DNA of 64,000 nucleotides. Source: Cannabis sativa. Its lineage: Eukaryota; Streptophyta; Magnoliopsida; Rosales; Cannabaceae. A model generated the notes under the pieces. The model did no database searches, was not told where the DNA came from, and was given only the letters and a program-made list of their open reading frames with translations. The stretch spans positions 19,620,160-19,684,159 of the forward strand of contig NC_083601.1 in assembly GCF_029168945.1 (NCBI RefSeq), in the 5' to 3' direction. Below are positions 12,496 through 23,150 of the stretch, piece by piece; the stretch's first letter is position 1; every line of letters begins with the position of its first letter. The translations under genes and the position numbers were made by a program.

Positions 12496-13183
12496 AAGGA
12501 TAATAGGGGAAAGAGGTCATGGTAGGGTTGGTTGACCGTGGGGTTATTGTTTGGAGTTATTGTTGATTTTTAGTAATCAAATCAAAGAAATATGCAGCGA
12601 AAAAATGCTCAACATGTTAAATCTACTTTTACACACACACATATATATATATATACATTAAACAAAAATGATAGAAAGAAAGAAACTAAACTTGAAGTCC
12701 TTTCTCGCTACTATCTTTTTGTATGATAATTCTTTAAGATCTCACACAAAGATCTTCCTCGACAGTCTCACAACCCAAAGATGAGTGTAGGCTTGTAATA
12801 CAACGTAATGTGAAATTTGTATTTATCAGATATTCTCAACACATAAGATCTGATAAATTAAGAACCCTAATTTCTATTTCAGAGAAAACCTATGTGTGTG
12901 AAATTAGATTTGAGAAAAATGTTGTATATTTTTTTGATTGCTTTCTCTCTTTATATATATCTATATCTATATATATAAATTAATTAATTAAATAAATATT
13001 TTTAATTAATGAGAGATACTAATTAATTCAAAATTGAATATTATTCGAACTACTAATTAAATATAATTAGTTTTAAACTAATTTAAAAACTAATTAGTTG
13101 AGTGGTTCACTCATTTTTATCAACTAACTAAAATATTATAATTTCAAATTTTATTTATTAAATAATAATATTTTAATCATGTA
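12496..13183. other. Possible minus-strand LTR remnant, interrupted by a Mutator-like element
   Basis: No gene. The sequence has short (CA)n and (TA)n runs at 12632-12660 and 12950-12980, a phrase cagatctt/gatctgat repeated near 12825-12860, and AT-rich filler. Together with 14780-15419 on the other side of the element at 13193-14770, it has the look of a long plant copia LTR in reverse, but no terminal repeat or second copy in the window proves this. Confidence 0.3.
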
Positions 13184-13192
13184 TTAAAATAA

Positions 13193-14770
13193 AGGAAATT
13201 TGCGGCAAAAGTCTCCAAAAATTTAGAGTTAATGCAAATTAGTCCCCAACCTCAAAAATTGGCAGTAATAGTCCATAAGATCACTATATTTGTAAGTCCG
13301 TTGATACCTAATTTAACAGTCCTATTAAATACTGACAATAATGCCACATGTTTAAAAATTATTAGGCCAACTCATAATTTTAATTAAAAATAATTTGAAA
13401 TGATTTGAAAAATAAATAAATTATTAAAAATAAATAAATAAAAAACTTTAATTTTTTTTATTTCTTTTTTTCTTTTTCATTTATTTTCTCTTTGACTGAG
13501 TCTTCTTCATCATCCTCAAGCATTCACAAACCCAAATTTGTTCAACCAACAACTTTTTTTTTTACAAACTCTATTCCATGTCTTCTTTCTTTCTTGCCTT
13601 CCACCACCACTAAAGGTTGGCTTATCGAACTTTGAAATCGCCCAGGTCAAAGCCATGTCGGGTGAGACTTCGACAACAAACATCACGGGGAGATAGAAGT
13701 GGTAGATTTGTTCAGATCTTGTCGACGGCGAGCAGAGGTAGTTCACTTTTTTTGGTCAGATCTTCTTGACAGAGAGCGCCATGGATGACGACAGTGATAA
13801 GCTCTTTGTAACCAACATAAACCACTCTCTAAAGCCCACTCCCACACCATCGTCGACGTCCACCGCACCAAGAAGAGGGATGAAGTAATTGGGGCTGGAT
13901 AGTGGGTACCAAATCGTTTAATTTCAGGTTTAGTTTTTTTTTGGGTTTTTTTTTGAAAAAAAAATATTGGATCTTCAATCTTCCCTTTTCGATTAATAAG
14001 AAAGTGGGATGTTGATTTTTTTCTTTTTTTGATTTAAGCGTTTATATATTACAACCATGTTTTACCTGGGACTCGAACCCAGGACCTCTAACACACACAC
14101 ACACCCACCTATAGCCACTTGAGCTAGCCTCAAGTGGTTGTGGGATGTTGATTTCTTGTATACAATTCATTGTGTTGTTGGAATTATGAAAGTAAATATT
14201 CAATCTTCTCTAGATAAGTTGCAGAACCCCAAAAACAGATTCGGGCTTTTGAATTCGATTGTATGTTATTTTATCAAATATAAGAATTGTTTTTTTCTCC
14301 TGAAAAAATTGGTACAGATTCGATTTTAGATCTGAGTTTTTACCCAGCTTTCTTAATGGGTTATAAAAAATTTTGATGATTGAATTCGTAACTGGTGGTA
14401 CTATGATGGTCATGGTGATATAGTGTGTATGAAGAAGATTGAAGAAAAAAAAAATGAAAGAAAAAATATCTGGAAAAAGGAAAAATAATCGGAGAAGAAT
14501 TGAGAAAAAATAAAAAAAAAATTATTATTTTTTAAATAATGTATTTTAGTTTTTTTTTTAATTTTAAATTATTTTTTAATTAAAATTATGAGTTGGCCCA
14601 ATAATCTTTAAACACGTGGTATTATTGTCAGTATTTAACAGGTCTATTAAATTCGGTATCAACATACTTACAAATATAGTGACTTTAGGGACTATTACCG
14701 CCAATTTTTAAGGTTGGGGACTAATCTACATCAACCCTAAGTTTTTGGGGATTTTTGCCGCAAATTTCCC
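13193..14770. mobile_element. Non-autonomous Mutator-like element with about 200-bp TIRs and 9-bp TSD
   Basis: The ends are AGGAAATTTGCGGC and GCCGCAAATTTCCC. The inverted repeats extend for roughly 200 bases each (about 13193-13399 and 14565-14770) with scattered mismatches. The 9-base duplication TTAAAATAA lies at 13184-13192 and 14771-14779. Long TIRs plus a 9-base duplication are diagnostic of MULEs. No transposase is encoded. The interior 13480-14460 is less AT-rich than its flanks, which would fit a captured host fragment (Pack-MULE), but I recognise no donor gene. A SINE sits at 14019-14139. Confidence 0.92.
14019..14139 (-). mobile_element. tRNA-derived SINE with 15-bp TSD
   Basis: On the minus strand there is a perfect pol III A box (TAGCTCAAGTGG) followed by a B box (GGTTCGAGTCC), separated by a (TG) run. 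The sequence ends in an A-rich tail, seen on the plus strand as T runs at 14018-14030. The direct repeat gtgggatgttgattt flanks it at 14004-14018 and 14140-14154. Tail plus a 15-base duplication indicate L1-type reverse transcription. It is not a functional tRNA gene: the region between the boxes is a dinucleotide repeat and no cloverleaf forms. Length is about 121 bases. Confidence 0.9.
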
Positions 14771-14779
14771 TTAAAATAA

Positions 14780-15419
14780 TTCATTATTTAACTTGATATT
14801 TAATAAATAAAATTATTGAATTAAAATCTCCATTTTGTTGCATGTGTGTAACACATAGTGATAAGGCATCGTGTTACACACATATGTCATATGCCAAGGA
14901 GGATATATGTGTCTTGATTTCTTAATTTTTTAATTAATTAAATACCAAATATCACAAAAATAAATTAATTCTATGTATTTTGGTTAATTTTGAATTAATT
15001 AAATACTCATAATTATTTAATAATTGTGTTTATTGCATAGTAAAATATTTTACTTATCATATAAGTCAAATTTGCCCATTGTTTGTATTTACCTTTATTT
15101 ATTTTTTATTGAGCTGTCTTGGGGACCATAAATTGAATAATTAAACTCTTTAATTATGTTTGTTAATTTATTAATTCTGATATTCCTCCGCTATGAATTC
15201 AGAATTAAACTCTTTATGTTATAGATTTACTTTTACATGAATCTTTTCTTAAGTTGTTCATTGATTCACTAGTTCAACCCTCTAATAAATTGATTCATAA
15301 ATTAGAATAGAAGAATTACCATTTTACTCTTCTAATTTACTTCTTACTCCTTAAGTACCATTAATTCACTAGTGAATAATTAATCTATATTATGATTATA
15401 GATTTGAGCTCAAATCATC
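14780..15419. other. AT-rich sequence, possible continuation of LTR remnant
   Basis: No gene seen. It contains a near-palindrome gtgtgtaacaca...tgtgttacacac around 14843-14882 and then generic AT-rich sequence up to the MITE at 15420. Confidence 0.3.
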
Positions 15420-16020
15420 GGGGTGTTTATTGGATCACATCCAATATTTTTAGGCCAATCCAAATTCGACGCAATCATATATCAGATGTTAGATTTTACC
15501 ATCCGACCCGATCCAATTAATTTCTATCATCCAATCGATCAAATCCAACATCCAATGGATGTTGGATCAAATCGGTTTTATCCATTGGATGTATTTTATA
15601 TATATTTATTTATTTAATTTGGGTTTATCCAATATTTTAGACCTAATATTTTTTGGATCGGATCGGATCCATCTAATGTTTTAGGTGCAGTATGTATTGG
15701 ATTGGACTGGATTCATCCAATCCAAGAAAAAAAGAGTAAAATTTTAATGTAATTTTCATATATACATATAGATTTGACGTATAACAATATAAAATCTAAT
15801 TACTCATCTAAACTAAAAGAAAATACTAATAATTAGTTCGATTGGATGTCAGAAGTACTGGATTTTTAGACACCCCATCCACCATCCGATCCGATCCAAT
15901 TGGATATTTAAAAATAACATCGAATCTGATCTGATCACAATTGAATATCCAATGTTTGGCGGTCGATTGTAATTGGATTGGTCGGTTCTCATTAGATTTG
16001 ACCGATTTATGCACACCCCC
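15420..16020. mobile_element. Probable hAT-type MITE
   Basis: The ends GGGGTGTTTATTGGATC and GATTTATGCACACCCCC are inverted. The interior is dense with ggatcgga / tccgatcc / catccaat motifs on both strands. The flanks aaatcatc (15412-15419) and the sequence starting tatcatc (16021) are similar but not a clean 8-base duplication, so the exact ends are uncertain by one or two bases. The terminus type matches the elements at 8210-8938 and 42074-42821. No coding capacity. Confidence 0.65.
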
Positions 16021-16059
16021 TATCATCCAGTACCAGAATTAACCCTTAAGGAAACCAAT

Positions 16060-17400
16060 ATACAACCTGTTAAGAAAGATTGGATTACTTTTTATTAATT
16101 CATTTTCCTAGTCATCCATGTAATTAAAGACACATTTGTCAACATAATGGCCTAGTTTGTCACAATTGGTGCATAAAGGTGAAGGCTTCTTTGAGCGTGA
16201 TGGATTGTTGGATGAGAAAGGACGAACAGAAGATGCCAAAGTAGATAAATCTCAAGAGCCAAGAGTCATTTGATGATCTTCTTCAACAATCGTGGAAAAT
16301 ATCCAAGACAAGTTCGTGATGGGCTCATTGAGGAGAATCTGAGCTTGAGTTGAAGCGTACTACTTGTTTAGACTAGTCAAGAACTATAAGAAAAAAATTT
16401 ATTGCACCACAAGTGTAGCTTGTATTGGGTTGGAATTCCTTCAATTTGTTCAAATTGATTTCAATTTTGTGAAGTAAGAGGTGACAGATTGATCACCTTG
16501 CTGCAAACGGGTGAATTGAGTTTGTAGCTGAAAGATGCGAGGTTCATTACCCTCATTGAATCTTTCTTGAAGATCATGTCACATAACGGTGGCAAGATCA
16601 AAATACATGATGCTTTGAGCAATTAATTTCAGAAGAAACCTAATTTACTAGCCAAGACATGACCATATTATTACAACAAATTCAAGAATTGAGAAGATGA
16701 TTACTAACTGTTGATTGAGGAAGGGAATCAATGAACACAGACTTGTTCTTTGTTGCAAAAGACATAGTGATCTCGTGTTTCCATGATTAGTAGTTTGCAC
16801 CATTGAGGACGATAGAGATAAGGATTAATCCAAGGTGGTTAGCTTTGCTAAGAAAGAAGGGACTCAGAACATCTTCATGAGCAAGATGATTAAGAGACGA
16901 AGGTCGTCGAGGAGCAGCGAAATGAGGAATGTCACCAGCTGGTAAATCTAGAGAAGATTAAACAGGATCGAGGATTTCATTGTCGACTTGAGATCGTATT
17001 GTTGAGCTTTGATGTCGTATTACAGCAACTGAGGAATTAAGAACATGAACAGAAGTTGCATCAGGATTGGACTCCAATTGAGGTTGCTCATTTGTGGATG
17101 GAGGACACCATCTTGAGAGTGTCTAGAAGGTCTCGCCGTTGACGCAGTGGGCAAGGTTACTGCTGATATCATATGAGGAAAACAGAGAACATAGAAGAAG
17201 AAAAAGAGAAGCTTGAATGCTTGAATTGTATTTATGTGTAAAAGAATGGTACAAGAGTTTACATTATATAGACAATTAGAGGAGCTGAGTTAGTTAGTAA
17301 TTTAACTAACTTAACTGACTTAAGTAACAACCTATAACAATCTATAAACAATAATTAACTAACATATTTGACTAATTCTAATAGCATATATTACACATTT
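16060..17400 (-). pseudogene. Ty1/copia fragment: LTR end, primer-binding site and gag with zinc knuckle
   Basis: Reading the minus strand from about 17385, an LTR-like stretch with a TATA box (ctatataatgta) and a poly-pyrimidine leader ends near 17174 in ttcctca. The next bases, tatgatatcagcagtaac, resemble the plant initiator-Met primer-binding site. A decayed gag follows. Near 16125-16172 it carries a clean CCHC knuckle, C-x2-C-x4-H-x4-C (CTNCDKLGHYVDKC). Protease and downstream pol are absent, so the copy is truncated at the gag end. Numerous stops and frame changes make it inactive. Its boundaries are approximate. Confidence 0.75.
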
Positions 17401-18853
17401 TTAATTGCTCAATAGTATAATGTTGCTTATCCCTCTTATTATTTTAGTGATGATCTGAACATATATATTCTACTGCAGGGTGTTGGAATTTATTTTACCA
17501 AGATCTTAGATCTACTCACAAGTATGTTATTTAAACACCCTAAATATGAACTTTCTAAAACGATAAATTAAACACATATAAAGTTAAGAAAACCTTACAT
17601 TGATGCAGCGGAATTAATGTCTCCTTCCGCTCAGATCTCTAACCCTCGTATCCTTTCTGTAGCAGAGTATAATCAAGATCTGAGCCCGAATGTCCTTCTT
17701 CTTCAAGTTTGATCCTTCACAGTCTTCCAATCTATGATTGAGTTACTGCTTGCTGTGTGTGGGCACTTACTCTTTCACTAGGGTCGAAATTGATGAAGGG
17801 AAAAGAGAAGAGAGGGTTTCGGCCAGGTATAGAAAGTGAGGAAGGTTCAGTTTTCTGAAGAGAGAAATTTCTGTCAGAAAATGCTTGTGAAAACTTGTGA
17901 TTTGACTGAGCCATCACTTTCTATTTATAGGCAACTACTAGGTTTAGGTTAGGAATTATTTGGCATTAAAATAATGAAAATATTAATTTAAAATCCCACA
18001 ATAAGTGGCCAGCCAAGGTGTAGTAGTGGGCCCCACTTGATTTTGCAGTTTTACCAAATTTCATTTCTATTTTCTCAAAAACGCCAATTTTCCAATTCTA
18101 ACCTTTTAAATGCCAAAACTAATTATTTAATAACTAAAATAGATTATTAAATAATATTGTCATTTAATTTAATTATTAATTAGACATATAAAGTCCATTA
18201 ATAAATAAATAAACATAGAAACTCTTTTCTTTACAATTTCACCCCTGCTTAGTGAAAATTCATAAAATTAGACATAGTCTAACTTTAGAATTATAATTGA
18301 TCAATCACGAATCAATTAATGAGTCTTACAAGCAGAATGTTCTCAACTAGAATGGGGACCATGGATCTATATGCTGAGCTTCCAATAAGTGAACCAAATT
18401 TACCAAGTAAATTCTTACTTATTAATTCTTCGTTGAATCCACTCTTAGAACTTAGAATTGCACTCTCAGACTTATATAGAGCATATTGTATGTTCCACGA
18501 TATCAATATGCTATCTCATTTAACCATTGTTATAATCTTATTGTGATTTAAAGATCCTCTATATAGATGATCTACATCGAGATGAGATTTCTTTACCGTT
18601 CTCACCCCTCAATATATTTTGCCCCTTAAAACACTTAGCTACCTATAAATGGTGTTTAGTGATCTAATAATTAGTCAGTTAAACAAGAGCTCATCCATTT
18701 ACTTTTATTTGCTAAGCTCGAAGGGAATCATCACTTTACTTCTATACACCAGTAGACGCTATAGATTCCATATTTATGTTCAGCACTCCCACTCAATCAC
18801 ACTATCATGTTCCCAAAATATACGTATCACCCTAACCTAAAAGTAGGCTTAAC

Positions 18854-19087
18854 TAATAAATCAAAGAACATGAATAGTACTCCTGAGTTGAGCCTAAGCA
18901 TATCAGGATTTAGATTCTTTTAATCTTAAGATCAACTACTGATATTGACTTGGAAAGATATGTATAACGGTAATAAATCAAAGAACATGAATAGTACTCC
19001 TGAGTTGAGCCTAAGCATATCAGGATTTAGATTCTTTTAATCTTAAGATCAACTACTGATATTGACTTGGAAAAATATGTATAACGG
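18854..19087. repeat. 117-bp tandem duplication inside the copia LTR
   Basis: Copies at 18854-18970 and 18971-19087 begin taataaatcaaagaac and end tgtataacgg, and differ at only one base that I can see. The other LTR of this family (6526-9144) has a single equivalent. The duplication is therefore private to this copy and recent relative to LTR divergence. Confidence 0.92.
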
Positions 19088-19910
19088 TAAGTTTGTAATA
19101 TCTTAACTTAGTTGCAATATCGGTCCAGTCCAATGTATACTCCATACATTCGAAACTAGTATACTTTACTAATGTCCTGGAAAGAACATAACACTTACTC
19201 CAAGTGTAAGTACACATCATCGCTGATTATCACATTAGTGTAAATCCAATAACACTGATGAAACAGGGACCAAGACTTTTGATTCATATGATCACAATCA
19301 CATTCCACTGCGTTGACGATACTGTAATTGTGAATAAACATATGATATGGATTTAACTGATTCTGTGTGTAAATGTAATAAACCTATTTAAACCATTAGC
19401 ATGTAGAATTCATGCAAACATCAATCACTTCAAATTTCTTATATTGATAACTAATCAGATTGTAAATGTAACACCCTAACTAACATAGGCGTATTACGTG
19501 ATTTTTAAACATGCTGTGCAGCTCGTTGCTAATCAACGAGGTTTATGGAAAACGTGATTAATTAAAATTTTTGCTTTTTAATTAAACTTGTAAAATATAA
19601 TTACAAAAAGACTCGGGATCCCGATTACAAAATTATTTACAAAAGTTAACTGTTTATACAAATTAAATGTCGCCTAGCGACTAATTACAAAATCAGCCTT
19701 GCTGTCCCGAGGATCGTACTCTCCAGGCCTAACCGCCCCGACATGTACAATCTTCACAAGCTCGTTCACGGTCCATCAGCTTTAGCCTTGCCTTTACCTA
19801 CACATAAACATAGAACTGTGAGTCGACAGACTCAGTAAGAAAAGCATAATAATATTCATACATAAAACCCGGTCATGATCAGACGCCCACCCCCCGATCA
19901 TAACCCTAAC

Positions 19911-20002
19911 TGCCGTGTCCAACACGATACTGAGTCCCACTACTGCCGTGTCCAACACGGTACTGAGTCACTACTGCCGTGTCCAACACGGTACTGAGTT
20001 CT
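19911..20002. repeat. Three copies of a 30-34 bp repeat in the gypsy LTR
   Basis: The unit ctgccgtgtccaacacggta, followed by ctgagt(c) and a short spacer, appears three times. Each contains the palindrome ccgtgtccaacacgg. This region sits in the middle of the LTR, upstream of the second array. Confidence 0.8.
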
Positions 20003-20035
20003 GAACGTTCATAGGGACGGTACTATTGACACGTA

Positions 20036-20271
20036 ACAGCCTGATCGGTCGAACCGGTCATACTCCGGCTGCTGGTCATACTCCAGCCTGTACCGACGTG
20101 TTACTATATCCACCTGATCGGTCGAACCGGTCATACTCCGGCTGCTGGTCATACTCCAGCCTGTACCGACGGGATATGTCAATAGTACGGAACCACCAAC
20201 CAAGTGTCAGCCTGATCGGTCGAACCGGTCATACTCCGGCTGCTGGTCATACTCCAGCCTGTACCGACGTG
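20036..20271. repeat. Three copies of a 62-64 bp repeat in the gypsy LTR
   Basis: The unit starts cctgatcggtcgaaccggtc and ends ctccagcctgtaccgacg. Copies lie at about 20036-20100, 20111-20172 and 20207-20271. Within each unit tcatactccggctgc is followed by gctggtcatactccagc, a smaller repeat. Spacers between the units differ (about 10 and 34 bases). Confidence 0.85.
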
Positions 20272-22026
20272 ACAGGGTTGGATGGTTCGAAGCCAACATA
20301 CATAACTAATGTAATCTAACAGGCTTCCTACATGCACGCTAAACATGTAATCTACATATGCATACTGTTATACTAATCTTACCTGGATTCTGAATTCAGG
20401 TGTGCCGGTCAACCTAACTGGGACTTTAACTGCGCGACGGATTACAGGCTCCTAAACCATAAAAATCACAACACTATAAGCGATACGCTAAATCACTTCC
20501 CGGGGACTTAAACTAGGAACTAAAAGTTTCCCTATCGATAAAAAGCATGGCAATAACCCCTAAAACATAAAATCGAGAGAATCCAGGGTTTCAGAATTTT
20601 CCCCAACCGGTAGATCGGTTGCCCAACCGGAATTCCGGTTCTGGGAAAATTCAGAACCCCATCCGGAATTCCGGATGCACAACCGGAATTCCGGTTCCTC
20701 GCAGGCAGCAAACATAAAAATCTATATCTTGCTCGAATCAACTCCAAATCAAATGAAACCTTCCAGACCTACTCCATATGACCCAAAGAACATTTCTAAG
20801 GCACCAAAACTACCCAGATTGCACCATAGCAAAAATCACCATTAAAGCTCAAGCTTTGAGTTCTAAACTCAAACTTGAGCAAACCTAGCTAACATGCAAT
20901 CAAACCAACATAAATCTACATAAACAAGCATAATATAACCTCTGAAAACAACTAAAAACATCAACAACATCACTGCAACAGATTATACAATTTCTTTCAA
21001 AAATCATATATTTTGCATAGAAAAACCATAGCTTCGCTCAACCTAAGATTCATGCTTCAAAAACAACTCAATTAACCTTAATCTAACAAGCTTTAATTAC
21101 AGAATCTAACCACAAAACACAGCAGCAACCACAACCAAATAATCATGCATGCATAACACTTTTTTCATCAAAAATTCAACAACTTAAAGAGGAAAAGATG
21201 AGGAGCTAACCTAGCTTGGATTAAACACACAAAATCCTTGAATCCACAAGAAAAGAGGAGTAAGAACCCAGTTGCTCCTAGGGCCGAAAAAGAGAGAGGA
21301 AAATAGAGAGTGTTTTGAATTTTTTTTCTATTTTCTAACTTAGTATTTTTTTGAATAAAAAGAAATAAAAGCTATCTAATATAAACCAATATCATTTCAG
21401 CCAAAAATAAACAATTAACATTTATTTTATTTCAATTAATAAAGTCACTAGAAGACAAAATATCATTGGGGCAAAAAGACCATTTTGCCCCTCCACACCA
21501 AAATCACATAAATCACACTAAAGGGGTATTTTTGGGAAATTCTAAATTCCCGGCCATTCCCGACATTCCCAATGTCTAATAAACCGCCCCAAACTACTAA
21601 CATACTAAGTTGTGATTTCTACTGAGCCAAACACCGAGTTCCAAAATACCGGGCACCGGAATGCAAAATTATGCAAACTACTACATGACATAAAAATGCA
21701 TCTCTGAATTCAATAAATAACAGTATAATAAATTATTTAAATAGCTATAAATAATTTTCATAATTAGTCATAATTAACTGCTAATTTCCAAATTAACTAA
21801 GTGGTCTTTACAAGAGTTTTATTTAGGGCATAAAACCCAACACAGGGCTGGTCTTGAGTTGAAATGGATCATAGGCAAAAAAAAATAAAAAAAATAAAAA
21901 AAAATTAAACTTTTACTATAAAGATAAATGATATTTTTTAAAATATTTTTTTAAGGGTCCCTAAAATAAGTGGGCTTTAGGCACGTGCCTAACCCGTCTT
22001 AACATAGGGCCGACCCTGTTCTACTA

Positions 22027-22210
22027 TTACCTTATAAGGAAAGGATCTTAATCTCTATATAATAAGATTGTTACCATTTACATAATAATTTGTAATAAGT
22101 TATATCATTTTTATAATAAGGCCGTCCCAAACATGTGACAGTTTGAGTTAATGCACAAGCCCTTTATATTTAAAGGTCTTATTTTTTTATTATCCTTTTA
22201 TATATATATA
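22027..22210. other. Short AT-rich gap, nothing recognised
   Basis: No gene or terminal repeat seen. Confidence 0.4.
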
Positions 22211-23150
22211 TGGGTGACTATTCAATGGTTACATTTTTATTGTAACCATATGGTTACATTTTTTTTTAACCTGTAATAGCAGGTTACTAATAGGTAGACT
22301 TTCCTTTTTTAGATTTAATTAATTATAATTAACTATTTTCTTAAAATAATTAATTAAATAGTAGACATTCCTTTTTTAGAATTATTTAATTATAATTAAT
22401 TATTTTAATTATTAAATATTTAACAAGACTTCTTTTAGCAATTAATATTTATATTTAAATCCTTACTTGAATTATTTTAATAATTAAGTCATTTAATTAT
22501 AATATTTACAATAAAATTTATTTTTTTTACAAAAATTAAACTTCTTTTGACACAAATTAAAATTCTCTTCTTATAATAAATTTTCAAATAATTAATTATT
22601 TTTAAATGATATTTAATTATTTTGTTACAATTATATGAATTAAGTATGAGGCCTCAAGCTAATCAATCGATAACAAGTGCAGCCATTTTTTTCTAAAAAA
22701 TCCTTCAACTTATTTCATTTTTTACTTTTTAAATATTTAAATAAAAAAATTAAATAATTAAGTGTAATAATTTTAAAATTAAAATTACAAGTATAATAAA
22801 ATTTAAATTATGAAATTATATGTGTATAATTTTAAATTATAAAAAGTTTTGCTATAAAATTTTAAATAATTTAAGTATAAAAATATAAATTGCTAAAAGA
22901 TCATTATATAGTAATAAATTGCAAAAAATTAATTAATAATTATAATTAATTTAATTTTAAAATATCATTAATCTTAATTAAAGTTTTATAAGGAAATAAA
23001 TGATTAGGTCACTTTCAGGTTACAAGTTATTTATTATTTATTTTTATTTAATTTTCAAATTAATCACAACCATTTAATAATAATCCAATGGCTTAAAAAA
23101 ATGTAACCATGATGGTTACAATAAAAATGTAACCATTGAAACCTCTTCCA
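22211..23150. mobile_element. TIR element of unassigned superfamily, inserted in a (TA)n run
   Basis: The left end TGGGTGACTATTCAATGG then ttacatttttattgtaacc is mirrored at the right by atggttacaataaaaatg then taaccattgaaacctcttcca. The strongly matching inverted part is about 40 bases; the outermost 10 bases match loosely. Both ends abut tatatatata, so any target duplication is hidden. The interior of about 850 bases is more than 80 percent AT with no frame. Mutator-like or an unclassified MITE are both possible. Confidence 0.7.

Larger units (their letters stand above)
19467..21812. mobile_element. Solo Ty3/gypsy-type LTR nested in the copia LTR
   Basis: The ends are TGTAACACCCTAAC and GTGGTCTTTACA, and the length is 2346 bases. 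It shares its layout and many short blocks with the LTR at 4478-6401, so both belong to one lineage. The flanks are GTAAA on the left and AGAGT on the right, with no matching 5-base duplication, unlike the first copy. The copia LTR sequence is otherwise continuous apart from a modest gap. Recombination between two different gypsy insertions, or a small flanking deletion, would explain this. It contains two internal tandem arrays (19911-20002 and 20036-20271). Confidence 0.82.
17481..21842 (-). mobile_element. Solo copia LTR, reverse orientation, with perfect 5-bp TSD
   Basis: It starts TGTTGGAATTTATTTTACC and ends GGGCATAAAACCCAACA, the reverse complements of the end and start of the LTR at 6526-9144. 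The duplicated target CAGGG is at 17476-17480 and 21843-21847. No internal region is present, so this is a solo LTR. It is 4362 bases long only because a gypsy LTR of 2346 bases (19467-21812) was inserted near its end and because of a 117-base internal duplication. The intact LTR would be about 1.9 kb, matching the first copy. Confidence 0.92.
17476..22018. mobile_element. Small MITE split by the copia LTR insertion (pieces 17476-17480 and 21843-22018)
   Basis: Joining the pieces across the LTR gives an element of about 176 bases with ends CAGGGCTGGTCTTG and TAGGGCCGACCCTG. The flanks TTCTACTG (17468-17475) and TTCTACTA (22019-22026) match at 7 of 8 positions, as in an hAT target duplication. 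A relative with the same termini and interior phrases (tgag-ttgaaatgga, ggcccg.gcctag-like, A-rich core) is at 42500-42694. No coding capacity. Confidence 0.85.

Noticed and set aside
14050..14135. tRNA gene
   Set aside because: A and B boxes are present, but the middle is a dinucleotide repeat, no cloverleaf can form, and the A-rich tail plus 15-base TSD identify a SINE.
19911..20271. CRISPR-like repeat and spacer look
   Set aside because: Only three units of each kind, unequal spacers, inside a plant LTR; this is tandem duplication.
20026..20319. 97-codon frame with repeated GRTGHTPAAGHT segments
   Set aside because: The protein repeat is just the translation of the 62-64 base tandem array in the gypsy LTR; no gene context.
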